The notes: a model not told the origin generated them from the letters alone. Numbered from the stretch's first letter, positions 7,789 through 16,988 are shown. The stretch is DNA of 33,806 nt from Sphingobacteriaceae bacterium (GCA_947479815.1 CANKAT010000031.1:1-33806), one strand, 5' to 3'. Program-made: numbers and translations.

Positions 7789-8880
7789 ATGATACTAATT
7801 TACCTGATTTTCTTCTTTTTAGTTCTGCGGTTTACGGTTACGCTGTTTAATTTTTTGTCGAATCCAAAGCTAACAAATTCGTTTAGGCAGTATGACGATT
7901 TCGTCTCCATACTGATACCTGCACGCAATGAAGAAGCGGATATACAACATTTGCTTCATTCTATCCGCTTACAAAATTATCAGAACTATGAGGTTATCAT
8001 TCTTGATGATAATTCTACTGATCGTACTTTTAAAGTTTGTCAGGATTTTTGCAATCAGCATGAACGTTTCAAAGTTTTGTCAGGCGCTCCTCTTCCCAAA
8101 GATTGGCTCGGAAAAAATTTTGCCTGCTTCCAGTTGGCCAAGGCCGCTCAAGGTAAGTATTTGATTTTTCTGGATGCCGATGAGACCATTTCAGATGGAT
8201 TGATTAATAATTCTATTCATCGCATGAAATTGAATCAATTAAGCTTGTTAAGCCTTTTTACTGATCAAATTATGCTTACTTGGGGTGAGCGTCTGGTTGT
8301 GCCACTTATGCATTTTGTGTTGTTAAATTTATTACCCCTCAGATTGGTCAGGCTATCAAAAAATTCATCATTTTCTGCTGCAAGTGGACAATTTATGATG
8401 TTTGATGGGTCACACTATCAGGAGAATCAATGGCATGAGCAGGTAAAACATCAGGTTGTTGAAGATGTGGAGATCATGAAACTGATCAAAGGCTTTGGAT
8501 ATAATGGCGAAGCACTGCTTGCTAACGGGTTCATAAATTGCAGGATGTATAAAAGCTTTAGCGAAGCTGTTGATGGTTTTAGCAAGAACTTTCTGGCCGG
8601 ATTTAATAATAATGTGTTTGGGCTTTTTCTTTATTTGCTACTTGTTGTAATGGGCCCGATTGCAATTGCCTTTTTTCTGAGCCCTGATTTAGGTCTCTTT
8701 GCCCTATCTTTGATTGTTTTAAGCAGGGTAATGATATCACTTTCTGCCAAACAAAGTGTATGGCAAAATGTGCTTCTTCATCCATTGCAATTACTTAGTA
8801 TGGTATTCATCTCTGTAATCGCTGTAAAAAAACACTTTACTAAAACTATCGTTTGGAAAGGAAGGGCAATAAGACAATGA
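7789..8880 (+). CDS. Family 2 glycosyltransferase of the carotenoid cluster (CruC-like)
   Basis: 363 residues. An N-terminal membrane segment (about 1-20) precedes a GT-A domain with SILIPARNEEADI (about 40-52), IILDDNSTDRT (70-80) and the metal-binding DAD (129-131); VVEDVE later supplies the acidic catalytic motif. About three hydrophobic segments follow at the C-terminus. The architecture matches membrane glycosyltransferases found in carotenoid clusters (CruC/CrtQ-like) that glycosylate a 1'-hydroxy or other hydroxyl group. The start is 2 bases after the acyltransferase stop, and the stop overlaps the next gene's ATG, so the three are translationally coupled. The sugar transferred cannot be told from sequence. 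Confidence 0.75.
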   Translation: MILIYLIFFFLVLRFTVTLFNFLSNPKLTNSFRQYDDFVSILIPARNEEADIQHLLHSIRLQNYQNYEVIILDDNSTDRTFKVCQDFCNQHERFKVLSGAPLPKDWLGKNFACFQLAKAAQGKYLIFLDADETISDGLINNSIHRMKLNQLSLLSLFTDQIMLTWGERLVVPLMHFVLLNLLPLRLVRLSKNSSFSAASGQFMMFDGSHYQENQWHEQVKHQVVEDVEIMKLIKGFGYNGEALLANGFINCRMYKSFSEAVDGFSKNFLAGFNNNVFGLFLYLLLVVMGPIAIAFFLSPDLGLFALSLIVLSRVMISLSAKQSVWQNVLLHPLQLLSMVFISVIAVKKHFTKTIVWKGRAIRQ

Positions 8881-9515
8881 AACTAAACAAAACTATTATT
8901 TGTACTTTTTTCATCGTATTGTTTCACCTGGTTGGCCTCTATGGGTTTTCAAACTCAGAGCTGGAAGAGTTATTCATAGTACTTGTTCCTTTTCATTTAT
9001 TGCTTATGCTTAGTTTGCTGGTCATTAGCACGAATGATTTTTCTTTAACTATCAGGACCTTTGCAATCCTTGTTTATCTGGCAGGCTTTTTCATAGAGGT
9101 AATCGGAGTCAATACAGGGCTTATTTTCGGTTCATACACTTATGGCGAAGCCTTGGGTTTTAAGCTATTCTCAACTCCATTACTTATCGGCGTCAACTGG
9201 TTAATATTGGTCTATTGTACCGGTGTTTTTCTTGAACAATTTAAAATAAAGAGTGCTTTAATTTTTTGCTTGATAGGCGCTTTGGTACTTTTAAGCCTTG
9301 ATTTTTTAATTGAGCCCATCGCAATAAGATTCGATTACTGGTCATGGGCAGGAGGTAAAATTCCATTGCAAAACTACTTGGGATGGTATCTATTTTCTTG
9401 CTTATTATTTTGGATCTTTAGAAGGCTTGACTTTCAAAAACAAAACACGGCTGCGATTGCCCTGCTTTTTGCTCAAGTGGTGTTTTTCCTAGCATTGAAT
9501 TTTTGGGCTTTGTGA
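8877..9515 (+). CDS. CruF-like carotenoid hydratase (DUF422 membrane protein)
   Basis: 212 residues from the ATG at 8877, which overlaps the preceding stop as ATGA; an upstream in-frame start at 8853 would overlap the glycosyltransferase more and is less likely. The protein is almost entirely hydrophobic, with about seven membrane segments. It contains the family's polar motifs: YGEALGFKLFSTPLLIGVNW in the middle and DFLIEPIAIRFDYWSW further on. Members of this family (CruF) add water across the 1',2' double bond of gamma-carotene-type pigments, giving the hydroxyl that CruC-like enzymes glycosylate. Family membership is confident; the exact carotenoid substrate is inferred from the neighbouring desaturase and ketolase genes. 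Confidence 0.75.
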   Translation: MKLNKTIICTFFIVLFHLVGLYGFSNSELEELFIVLVPFHLLLMLSLLVISTNDFSLTIRTFAILVYLAGFFIEVIGVNTGLIFGSYTYGEALGFKLFSTPLLIGVNWLILVYCTGVFLEQFKIKSALIFCLIGALVLLSLDFLIEPIAIRFDYWSWAGGKIPLQNYLGWYLFSCLLFWIFRRLDFQKQNTAAIALLFAQVVFFLALNFWAL

Positions 9516-9535
9516 TAAACTATTTAGTATTTTTG
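9502..9535 (+). promoter_or_regulatory. Candidate Bacteroidota promoter for ispH-crtW
   Basis: TTTG at 9502-9505 and TATTTTTG at 9528-9535, 22 bases apart, match the Bacteroidota -33 (TTTG) and -7 (TAnnTTTG) boxes. The -33 box lies within the end of the CruF-like gene. Transcription would start near 9541, about 40 bases before the ispH ATG. Confidence 0.5.
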
Positions 9536-9580
9536 TAAACGAAAAACTTTCTGGCCAACAAAAAGAATTAAGCTTAGCTA

Positions 9581-10429
9581 ATGAAATATAATCTTGACGT
9601 AACAATCGATACCGATTCAGGCTTTTGTTTTGGAGTAGTTTATGCGATTGATATGGCTGAAGAGATCCTGGATGAAGACGGGTATCTTTACTGCCTTGGA
9701 GACATTGTTCACAATGATGAAGAAGTAAGCCGTTTGAAATTGAAAGGGCTTAAAATCATTTCACATGAAGATCTTCTAGACATAAGAAACGAAAAAGTTT
9801 TAATTCGTGCCCATGGCGAAGCACCTGAAACCTATCGTCTTGCCCTTGATAATAATATAACGCTAATTGATGCCTCTTGCCCAGTGGTTTTAAAGCTGCA
9901 GAACAGGATAAAAAATACATACGACAGTAAGGAAAAGGTGTTAATTTTTGGTAAACATGGGCATGCAGAAGTGATCGGCTTGCAAGGCCAGACCAATAAT
10001 GAAGCGCTTGTATTCCAGGATATTGCAGAGCTTGATAATGTTGAACTTCCACAAAAATTCACCCTATATAGTCAAACCACGAAAAGTACGGACAAGTTCT
10101 ACGAGATAAAAGATGAGCTAATCAAACGTGGCTACGATATCAAAGCTAATGATACTATTTGCAGGCAGGTTTCAAACAGGTATGAAGACTTAAGAAAATT
10201 TGTCATCGGTTACGATAAAATTGTATTTGTTTCTGGCAAGAAATCGTCTAATGGCAAGGTTCTTTTTGAGGTCTGCAAGCAATTTAATCCGAATACCTAT
10301 TTTGTTAGTAGTGAACAAGAATTAGATTTAGCAATGTTTATTCCTGGAGATAAGGTCGGAATTTGTGGAGCTACATCTACTCCAATGTGGTTAATGGAAA
10401 GAGTAAAATCTGCTCTAGAAGAATATTGA
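9581..10429 (+). CDS. ispH: 4-hydroxy-3-methylbut-2-enyl diphosphate reductase
   Basis: 282 residues. It catalyses the last step of the MEP pathway, reducing HMBPP to IPP and DMAPP in the cytosol with a [4Fe-4S] cluster. The three cluster cysteines are visible: Cys16 (GFCFGV), Cys100 (ASCPVV) and Cys194 (DTICRQ). Active-site histidines lie in DIVHND, RAHGE and KHGHAEV; the Glu of the last motif is the conserved acid. SSNG (222-225) replaces the more usual SSNS. The position inside a carotenoid cluster makes sense, since it supplies the C5 precursors. It may be the only ispH of the genome and thus essential. It probably shares a transcript with crtW, 14 bases downstream, from the TATTTTTG promoter. 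Confidence 0.93.
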   Translation: MKYNLDVTIDTDSGFCFGVVYAIDMAEEILDEDGYLYCLGDIVHNDEEVSRLKLKGLKIISHEDLLDIRNEKVLIRAHGEAPETYRLALDNNITLIDASCPVVLKLQNRIKNTYDSKEKVLIFGKHGHAEVIGLQGQTNNEALVFQDIAELDNVELPQKFTLYSQTTKSTDKFYEIKDELIKRGYDIKANDTICRQVSNRYEDLRKFVIGYDKIVFVSGKKSSNGKVLFEVCKQFNPNTYFVSSEQELDLAMFIPGDKVGICGATSTPMWLMERVKSALEEY

Positions 10430-10443
10430 AATTCGCTCAACCG

Positions 10444-11121
10444 ATGTTAAGTAATCAGTCAAAAACTGGGGTTATTATTGCTTTTATTATAATCTGCCTC
10501 TGGTTTCTAAGTATTTTTTCTCTGATGAATTGGGTGGTTAATTTCAAAAATCCCCTCCTTTATGTTTTGATTCTGGTTCAAATGCATTTATATACTGGTC
10601 TCTTTATTACTGCGCACGATGCAATGCATGGTACAGTATCCTCTAACCCAAAACTTAATAAGTTAATTGGTCAGATTTGTACTGCATTGTATGCCTGCTT
10701 TCCTTTTAGTAGTTTATATACCAAACATCATGAGCATCATCAGTATGTTCATACAGAAAAGGACCCGGATTACTCGGAAGGAAACTTTTTTATTTGGTAT
10801 CTTAATTTTATTAAACAATACCTTACCTGGTGGCAGGTTGTACTAATGGCATTGATCTTTAATATATTAAAAATATGGGTGCCTGAGCTCAATTTATTTT
10901 TGTTTTGGGTACTCCCATCACTTTTGAGCACAGTCCAACTATTTTATTTTGGTACTTGGCTTCCTCATCATGGAGAACATTCCAATAAACATCAATCAAG
11001 CACACAAAGAAAAAATCATATTCTTGCTTTTCTTACTTGTTATTTTTTTGGTTACCACTTTGAGCATCATGATTCGCCCGGAACACCCTGGTGGAGCCTT
11101 TGGAAACTGAAAAATTCGTAA
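10444..11121 (+). CDS. crtW: Beta-carotene ketolase, CrtW type (fatty-acid-desaturase superfamily)
   Basis: 225 residues from the ATG at 10444; an in-frame start at 10363 would overlap ispH by 67 bases and adds a non-conserved leader. This membrane di-iron oxygenase carries the histidine boxes HDAMH (58-62), HHEHH (95-99) and GYHFEHH (203-209), with DPDY (107-110), FYFGTWLPH and PWWSLW, as in bacterial CrtW. It would put a 4-keto group on the beta-ionone ring. With the CruF-like, CrtD-like and glycosyltransferase genes this predicts a ketolated monocyclic carotenoid, possibly flexixanthin-like or a glycoside of it. crtB, crtY and crtZ are not in the window. Confidence 0.85.
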   Translation: MLSNQSKTGVIIAFIIICLWFLSIFSLMNWVVNFKNPLLYVLILVQMHLYTGLFITAHDAMHGTVSSNPKLNKLIGQICTALYACFPFSSLYTKHHEHHQYVHTEKDPDYSEGNFFIWYLNFIKQYLTWWQVVLMALIFNILKIWVPELNLFLFWVLPSLLSTVQLFYFGTWLPHHGEHSNKHQSSTQRKNHILAFLTCYFFGYHFEHHDSPGTPWWSLWKLKNS

Positions 11122-11157
11122 AACAATTGTTTTTTTTAAGTCAAATGGAATGAAGCA

Positions 11158-11189
11158 TTTCCAACTAATGATCTGTAAGACTATCTTTG
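11158..11189 (+). promoter_or_regulatory. Candidate promoter for hemH
   Basis: TATCTTTG at 11182-11189 is an exact TAnnTTTG -7 box; TTTC at 11158-11161, 20 bases upstream, is one base from the TTTG -33 box. The TTG at 11187 falls inside the -7 box, so the hemH start is the ATG at 11208, not this TTG. Confidence 0.45.
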
Positions 11190-11207
11190 ACTTTCTTTAG
11201 AAAATAT

Positions 11208-12233
11208 ATGGGTAAGCAAGGTGTTTTATTGGTAAATTTAGGTACTCCTGATAGTCCTTCAACGAGTGATGTTAGAACATATCTTGGAGAATTTTTAATG
11301 GATGGGAGGGTAATAGACGTACCCCTTGTGTTGCGTGCTATACTGGTAAAGGGAATCATTGTCCCTTTCCGCGGACCAAAATCTGCTAAGTTATATAAGG
11401 CAATATGGTCTGATACTACTGGTTCTCCATTGATGCACTACAGTATTATTCAAAAAGATCTTTTGCAGAAACGCTTAGGTGAAGATTACCATGTTGAGCT
11501 GGCCATGCGTTATCAAAACCCTTCTATTGAGAGTGCTTTAAAATTGTTAAAAGATGCCCAGGTTAACAGTATAAAAGTTATACCCATGTTCCCTCATTAT
11601 GCTTCTGCTAGTACAGGCTCTGTGATGGATAAAGTAATGAAACTAGTCAGAAAGTGGCAAACCATTCCAAATATTTCATTCATTAATTCATTTCATGATG
11701 ATGAGCGAATGATTGAGGCTTTTTCTGATAATGGAAGAAAGCATCATCCTGAAACTTATGATCATATTTTATTTAGTTTCCACGGCTTACCACAAAGACA
11801 ACTTCGCAAATCAGACCATTCTAAGCTGCATTGCATGAAGGTTGAAAATTGCTGTTCTGTACTTACTGAAAACAATAAATTTTGCTATTCTGCCCAGTGT
11901 CATGACACCGCACGATTAATAGCTGAAAAATTGGAATTGCCCAAGGAAAAATATTCGGTATGTTTTCAATCACGACTTGGAAAAGATCCATGGGTGCAGC
12001 CTTATACAAGTGTTGTAATTGAACAATTGGCAAAAAAAGGAGTTAAAAGATTACTTGTATTTTGTCCTGCCTTTGTCGCAGATTGCCTTGAAACCGTTTA
12101 CGAGGTTTCTGTTGAGTATGGCGATGAATTTAAAGAATTGGGTGGTGAACATGTACAGCTTGTAGAAAGCTTAAATGATCATCCTTTATGGATCGACTCT
12201 TTGGAAGGCCTGGTTAAAGGTCAGATCAATTAA
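11208..12233 (+). CDS. hemH: Ferrochelatase with an internal cysteine cluster
   Basis: 341 residues from the ATG at 11208, chosen because a -7 promoter box covers the TTG at 11187. Ferrochelatase inserts Fe2+ into protoporphyrin IX (or coproporphyrin III). Family signatures are GVLLVNLGTPDSP at the N-terminus, His192 in FSFHGLPQRQ (metal-site His) and Glu295 in ADCLETVYEV. Unusual here is a block between 209 and 231 with Cys209, Cys215, Cys216, Cys226 and Cys231, a spacing that could hold a [2Fe-2S] cluster as reported for some microbial ferrochelatases. It lies just after the carotenoid genes, and its 3' end overlaps the convergent waaA gene by 8 bases. Confidence 0.93.
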   Translation: MGKQGVLLVNLGTPDSPSTSDVRTYLGEFLMDGRVIDVPLVLRAILVKGIIVPFRGPKSAKLYKAIWSDTTGSPLMHYSIIQKDLLQKRLGEDYHVELAMRYQNPSIESALKLLKDAQVNSIKVIPMFPHYASASTGSVMDKVMKLVRKWQTIPNISFINSFHDDERMIEAFSDNGRKHHPETYDHILFSFHGLPQRQLRKSDHSKLHCMKVENCCSVLTENNKFCYSAQCHDTARLIAEKLELPKEKYSVCFQSRLGKDPWVQPYTSVVIEQLAKKGVKRLLVFCPAFVADCLETVYEVSVEYGDEFKELGGEHVQLVESLNDHPLWIDSLEGLVKGQIN

Positions 12234-13473
12234 AACCGTTCTTGTAAATATAATCTAAGAAGCTTTTTGTAGCCCCTGTATGACTACTTACATATTCTCG
12301 GGCAGATAAGCCACTTTTTATACGGTTTTTCTCCTTTGAAAGTATTTCCATTTGGGTATTTAATTCTTTAGAGTCATTTACTGAAAATGCAGATCCGTTT
12401 TTGATTAGTTCAACAGCCTCCATGAATGTTGAATAATTTGGTCCAAAAATAAGGGGTAATCCAAATGCCGCAGCTTCAAGTGTATTATGAATGCCTGCTC
12501 CAAATCCTCCTCCTATATAAGCGATATTCCCGTATTGATAAATTGAAGAAAGTAATCCAATGCTATCTATGATCAAAACTTGTGGGGTTTCATTAGTTTG
12601 TGTTTCTTTCTCCTGTTTTTGAATCGACGATAATTTAACTGAGTTTGAAAATTGTTTCTCAATGCCCTCGATCCGGGCAGTATTTACTTCATGTGGGGCG
12701 ATAATAAATTTCCATTTGGGATAAATCAGTACTAAATTTGAAATGATTTTTTCGTCATCCGGCCAGGTGCTTCCAGCAATAAAAACAGGATTGTTTCCAC
12801 GAAATTCTTCAATAGCCTTGATTTGGATCGGTTTTTTTGCATTAAACGCTACCCGGTCAAATCGGGTGTCACCGCTTACCGTCACTTGCTTAATGCCAAT
12901 TCGTTCTAATAGTTCTTTGCTTTCATTATTCTGAACAAATACATGTGAAACCCAGCTTAACATTTTGCGATGTAAACTCCCGTACCATTTAAAAAATGCC
13001 TGATCCTTCCTAAATATTCCTGATATGATGTAATGTGGGGTTTTATGATCATGGAGTGCTTCAAAATAGTGGTACCAGTATTCATATTTTGTAAAAACAG
13101 CAATAGTGGGGTTTATCAGGCTCACAAACTTCCTGGCATTGTTTCTAGTATCTATGGGTAGGTAAAAAACATGATCAGCTAAAGCATAGTTTTTTCTGAT
13201 CTCGTATCCGGATGGTGAAAAGAAAGTTATAACTATGGATGTGCCTGGATAATCAGCCTTTAGTTTTTCTAAAACGGATCTGCCTTGTTCAAACTCTCCT
13301 AATGAAGCAAAGTGAAACCAGGCGTATCGTTTATTTTTATCAATACTACTTTCAATTCGTTCCAGAATTCCTTTTCGCCCATTTAACCACAGGGCAGCTT
13401 TTTTATTTTTTAGTGATACAAGTGTGATCAGTAGGGTATAAAAGCAGATTCCAGCATTGTATAAAAAAAGCAT
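12226..13473 (-). CDS. waaA: 3-deoxy-D-manno-octulosonic acid (Kdo) transferase
   Basis: 415 residues, the usual length of WaaA/KdtA, the GT30 enzyme that transfers Kdo from CMP-Kdo to lipid IVA at the inner membrane, so the organism makes Kdo-containing LPS or LOS. An N-terminal hydrophobic segment (about 1-20) anchors it. Conserved stretches are GRKG, FASLGEFEQG (the Glu of this loop is the catalytic base in the family), KYEYWYH, GDTRFDRV, IAGSTWPDDE and the C-terminal nucleotide-site GGGFGAGIHNTLEAAAFGLP. It is transcribed toward hemH, overlapping it by 8 bases, and diverges from ugd across a 193-base gap. Confidence 0.93.
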   Translation of the reverse strand: MLFLYNAGICFYTLLITLVSLKNKKAALWLNGRKGILERIESSIDKNKRYAWFHFASLGEFEQGRSVLEKLKADYPGTSIVITFFSPSGYEIRKNYALADHVFYLPIDTRNNARKFVSLINPTIAVFTKYEYWYHYFEALHDHKTPHYIISGIFRKDQAFFKWYGSLHRKMLSWVSHVFVQNNESKELLERIGIKQVTVSGDTRFDRVAFNAKKPIQIKAIEEFRGNNPVFIAGSTWPDDEKIISNLVLIYPKWKFIIAPHEVNTARIEGIEKQFSNSVKLSSIQKQEKETQTNETPQVLIIDSIGLLSSIYQYGNIAYIGGGFGAGIHNTLEAAAFGLPLIFGPNYSTFMEAVELIKNGSAFSVNDSKELNTQMEILSKEKNRIKSGLSAREYVSSHTGATKSFLDYIYKNGFN

Positions 13474-13518
13474 TTTTTAATTAAATTAATTCTTCATCGA
13501 AGTTAATATTTAATTTTT

Positions 13519-13526
13519 TATTTTTG
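13519..13526 (+). promoter_or_regulatory. Candidate -7 box upstream of ugd
   Basis: TATTTTTG matches the TAnnTTTG consensus on the + strand in the waaA-ugd divergent gap. No good TTTG -33 box is seen 17-23 bases upstream, so this is weak. The rest of the 193-base gap holds no other recognisable element. Confidence 0.25.
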
Positions 13527-13666
13527 TTGCTCTGTTTTAGATGAGAGAAACAGCGGTTTACCTCTTCACTGGCTGTAAAACTCAATTAAAAAACAAAATG
13601 GGTAATGGAGGTCTTCCGATCTGGTGCCGGACATAAATTCATGGGCATAACAAACAAAAAATACGT

Positions 13667-14980
13667 ATGAAAATTGCAGTTGTAGGTACAGGATATGTTG
13701 GTTTAGTAACGGGTACATGCCTGGCAGAAACAGGAAATACAGTTACCTGTGTCGATGTCAATGAAGAAAAGGTAAAAATGATGCAGGAATTTAAATTACC
13801 TATATATGAGCCTGGTCTAGATTTACTTTTTCACAGAAACATTGACCAGGGCCGGTTAAAATTTACTACCAATTTAGCAGATGCTATTTCAGATGCCCAA
13901 ATCATTTATTTGGCCTTACCAACTCCACCGAATGGCGATGGTGCAGCAGATCTCAGTTATGTTCTCGGAGCTGCTAAAGATATTGCAAAATTGATCACAG
14001 AATATAAGGTCATTGTTACCAAATCAACCGTGCCAGTTGGAACTGCAGATAAAGTGATTAAGGTTTTCAAAGACAATACCTCAGTTGAAGTTGATGTAGT
14101 TTCAAATCCTGAATTCCTTCGCGAAGGGGTTGCAGTTGAAGATTTTATGAAACCAGACCGTGTTGTTGTCGGTACAGAAAGTATAAGAGCACAAAAACTA
14201 ATGGCCGAGTTGTATGGCCCATATGTAAGACAGGGAAATCCAATTATATTCATGGATGCTCGTTCATCAGAACTAACTAAATATGCGGCAAATTCATTCC
14301 TAGCCACAAAAATTACCTTTATGAATGAAATTGCGAATCTGTGTGAGCTTGTTGGGGCTGATGTGGATGCCGTTAGAAAAGGAATAGGCTCTGATGATCG
14401 TATTGGGAAACGCTTTTTATTCCCCGGTGTTGGTTACGGAGGCAGCTGCTTTCCTAAAGATGTCCAGGCTTTAGCACATTCAGCAAGAGAGAATAAATAT
14501 GATTTTAAAATTCTCGAATCTGTCATGGAAGTCAATGATATCCAAAGGAAGGTATTGGTTGAAAAAATGAGAAAGTACTATGGCGGGCAGCTTAAAGGAA
14601 AGAAAATTGCTATTTGGGGTCTTGCATTTAAACCTGAAACAGATGATATCCGCGAAGCTCCTGCTCTTTATATTATAGAGGAGTTACTCAAAGATGGTGC
14701 GATCATAAGCGCATTTGATCCTGAGGCAATAAGTAATGTAAAAAAGGTTGTGGGTGATAAAATTCACTTTGGAGATAATCAGTATGATATTTTGAAAGAT
14801 GCAGATGCACTTGTTATCGTAACAGAGTGGTCGGTTTTCAGAACTCCTGATTTTGACAGGGTTGGGTCACTTTTGAAAAGTAAAGTTATTTTTGATGGCC
14901 GTAACTTATATGATTTGCAAAAAATGATTGACAGTGGCTATTATTATAACAGTATAGGTAGAAAAACCATCAGCATATGA
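13667..14980 (+). CDS. ugd: UDP-glucose 6-dehydrogenase
   Basis: 437 residues. It oxidises UDP-glucose to UDP-glucuronate using 2 NAD+. Visible motifs are the N-terminal NAD site [11 protein letters not shown] (residues 6-16), the TKSTVPVGT segment (118-126), NPEFLREG (147-154) and the catalytic Cys261 in [10 protein letters not shown]; a C-terminal UDP-binding domain follows, containing [16 protein letters not shown]. All match the UDP-Glc/GDP-Man dehydrogenase family. Its last four bases overlap the next gene's start as ATGA, so UDP-glucuronate production is coupled to the decarboxylase that uses it. The products feed capsule, exopolysaccharide or LPS sugars; no glycosyltransferase operon is next to it. 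Confidence 0.93.
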   Translation: MKIAVVGTGYVGLVTGTCLAETGNTVTCVDVNEEKVKMMQEFKLPIYEPGLDLLFHRNIDQGRLKFTTNLADAISDAQIIYLALPTPPNGDGAADLSYVLGAAKDIAKLITEYKVIVTKSTVPVGTADKVIKVFKDNTSVEVDVVSNPEFLREGVAVEDFMKPDRVVVGTESIRAQKLMAELYGPYVRQGNPIIFMDARSSELTKYAANSFLATKITFMNEIANLCELVGADVDAVRKGIGSDDRIGKRFLFPGVGYGGSCFPKDVQALAHSARENKYDFKILESVMEVNDIQRKVLVEKMRKYYGGQLKGKKIAIWGLAFKPETDDIREAPALYIIEELLKDGAIISAFDPEAISNVKKVVGDKIHFGDNQYDILKDADALVIVTEWSVFRTPDFDRVGSLLKSKVIFDGRNLYDLQKMIDSGYYYNSIGRKTISI

Positions 14981-15963
14981 TCCCAAGAAAACGTATTTTA
15001 ATAACAGGAGCAGCCGGATTTCTTGGCTCACACTTATCCGACCGCTTTATTAAGGAAGGTTTTCATGTGATTGGCATGGACAATCTGATTACAGGTGATC
15101 TCCGTAATATCGAGCATTTATTTCCCCTTGAAAATTTTGAATTCTATAATCATGATGTGTCTAAATTTGTCTATGTAGCAGGTGAATTGGATTATATTCT
15201 TCACTTCGCCTCTCCAGCAAGCCCTATCGATTATCTTAAAATCCCAATACAAACCCTAAAGGTTGGTTCTCTGGGTATTCATAATCTACTGGGTTTAGCT
15301 CGGTCCAAGAAATCCAGGATTTTGATTGCTTCAACATCCGAGGTTTATGGTGATCCAACCGTAAACCCTCAACCTGAAGAGTATTGGGGTAATGTTAACC
15401 CTGTAGGACCGCGCGGAGTTTATGATGAAGCCAAGCGTTTTCAGGAAGCAATGACCATGGCTTATCATACATTTCATGGTTTAGAGACTCGAATTGTCAG
15501 AATATTTAATACTTATGGCCCTCGGATGCGCCTGAATGATGGCAGGGTATTGCCTGCATTTATTGGTCAGGCCTTAAGAGGTGAAGACCTAACCGTGTTT
15601 GGTGATGGCTCTCAAACCCGTTCATTCTGTTATGTTGATGATCTTGTAGAAGGAATTTACCGCTTGCTATTCTCAGATTATTCCATGCCTGTAAATATTG
15701 GCAATCCTGATGAAATCACTATAAAAGAATTTGGTGAAGAGATCATCAAGCTCACAGGAACGAAGCAAAAAATGATTTATAATCCTCTGCCCACCGACGA
15801 TCCTAAACAACGCCGGCCCGATATTACTAAAGCCAGAAATATACTTTCCTGGGAGCCTAAAGTTAACCGGGCAGAAGGTTTAAAGATCACTTATGATTAC
15901 TTTAAATCACTGCCAGAGCATGAAATAAAGCATAAAGATTTTACATATTACAATACTAAATAA
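14977..15963 (+). CDS. UDP-glucuronate decarboxylase (UDP-xylose synthase)
   Basis: 328 residues of the extended short-chain dehydrogenase family. The NAD motif [10 protein letters not shown] is at residues 11-20, the active-site segment STSEVYGDP at about 119-127 and the catalytic YxxxK at Tyr149/Lys153. The sequence pattern ([48 protein letters not shown]) is that of UDP-xylose synthase, which converts UDP-glucuronate to UDP-xylose with bound NAD+. The ATG overlaps the ugd stop, and the stop overlaps the galE start as TAATG. Together ugd and this gene give UDP-glucose to UDP-xylose, implying xylose in a surface glycan. Confidence 0.9.
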   Translation: MIPRKRILITGAAGFLGSHLSDRFIKEGFHVIGMDNLITGDLRNIEHLFPLENFEFYNHDVSKFVYVAGELDYILHFASPASPIDYLKIPIQTLKVGSLGIHNLLGLARSKKSRILIASTSEVYGDPTVNPQPEEYWGNVNPVGPRGVYDEAKRFQEAMTMAYHTFHGLETRIVRIFNTYGPRMRLNDGRVLPAFIGQALRGEDLTVFGDGSQTRSFCYVDDLVEGIYRLLFSDYSMPVNIGNPDEITIKEFGEEIIKLTGTKQKMIYNPLPTDDPKQRRPDITKARNILSWEPKVNRAEGLKITYDYFKSLPEHEIKHKDFTYYNTK

Positions 15964-16988
15964 TGCCGGGAAAGAAAATTTTAGTCACAGGCGGTACTGG
16001 TTATATAGGCTCACATACCGTTGTTGAATTGATCAATGCTGGCTATGTACCAGTAATTGTCGACAATCTTTCTAATTCAAGCCCTCAAATAATTGATCAG
16101 ATCATGAAGATTACTGGCAAAAAGCCTGATTTCTTTAAGTTTGATCTGTGCGATGAAACGTTAACTCGGCAATTTCTTGACACTCACCCGGATATAGAAG
16201 GTATAGTACACTTCGCAGCATTTAAAAGTGTTGGTGAATCAGAAAAAGAACCTTTAAAGTATTATAAAAATAATATTTACTCACTCGTCAATTTGCTTTT
16301 GGCTGCTTCTGAACGAAAGATGAATATTGTTTTTTCTTCGAGCTGCACTGTTTATGGAGAGCCAGATAGCCTACCTGTAAATGAGCTGGCCACTGTAAAA
16401 AAGGCAGAATCAACCTACGGAAACACGAAGCAGATTGCTGAAGAGATTTTAAGTGAAACTGCCCGGGTAAACCAAAACTTAAAGGTAATCGCACTTCGTT
16501 ATTTTAATCCGGTAGGGGCTCATTCTTCGGCATTGATTGGAGAGTTACCCATTGGTGTACCTCAAAATTTAGTTCCCTTCATTACACAGGCTGCAATTGG
16601 TAAAAGGGGCAATATCATTGTTTTTGGTGATGATTACGACACGATCGATGGTACTTGTATCAGAGATTATATTCATGTAGTTGACCTTGCAAAAGCGCAT
16701 GTTGCGGCTTTAAAGAAATTAGAGGTTGAGCCGGAGCAATTTGATATTTATAATATTGGAACCGGTCGTGGAAATTCTGTTTTAGAAGTAATTCATGCCT
16801 TTGAAAAGGCAAACGGCCAGAAATTGAATTATTCTATAGGCCCAAGAAGACCCGGTGATATTATTAGGATCTTTGGTGATGTTACTAAAGCTGAGCGTGA
16901 TCTTTCATGGAAAGCTGAGCTGGGTTTATTAGATATGATGAGCTCTGCATGGGAGTGGGAGAAATATATAAAACAGAATCCTCTTTAA
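15963..16988 (+). CDS. galE: UDP-glucose 4-epimerase
   Basis: 341 residues. The NAD-binding motif TGGTGYIGSHT is at residues 9-19, SSSCTVYG at 125-132 and the catalytic Tyr152-Lys156 in YGNTK. The GalE-specific segments VHFAAFKSVGES and ALRYFNPVGAH are present, so interconversion of UDP-glucose and UDP-galactose (or the N-acetyl forms) is expected. The start overlaps the previous stop by one base (TAATG), indicating translational coupling with ugd and the UDP-xylose synthase gene. Epimerisation of UDP-xylose to UDP-arabinose is a possible side or main activity given this neighbour, but nothing in the sequence proves it. Confidence 0.9.
   Translation: MPGKKILVTGGTGYIGSHTVVELINAGYVPVIVDNLSNSSPQIIDQIMKITGKKPDFFKFDLCDETLTRQFLDTHPDIEGIVHFAAFKSVGESEKEPLKYYKNNIYSLVNLLLAASERKMNIVFSSSCTVYGEPDSLPVNELATVKKAESTYGNTKQIAEEILSETARVNQNLKVIALRYFNPVGAHSSALIGELPIGVPQNLVPFITQAAIGKRGNIIVFGDDYDTIDGTCIRDYIHVVDLAKAHVAALKKLEVEPEQFDIYNIGTGRGNSVLEVIHAFEKANGQKLNYSIGPRRPGDIIRIFGDVTKAERDLSWKAELGLLDMMSSAWEWEKYIKQNPL

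Noticed and set aside
11187-11189. TTG start for hemH
   Set aside because: It lies in the -7 promoter box TATCTTTG, and the conserved N-terminus begins at the ATG at 11208.
13611-13622. GTCTTCCGATCT resembling the end of a sequencing adapter
   Set aside because: The match is only 11-12 bases, and the bases before and after do not continue the adapter; flanks look like ordinary intergenic DNA. Chance is the simpler explanation.
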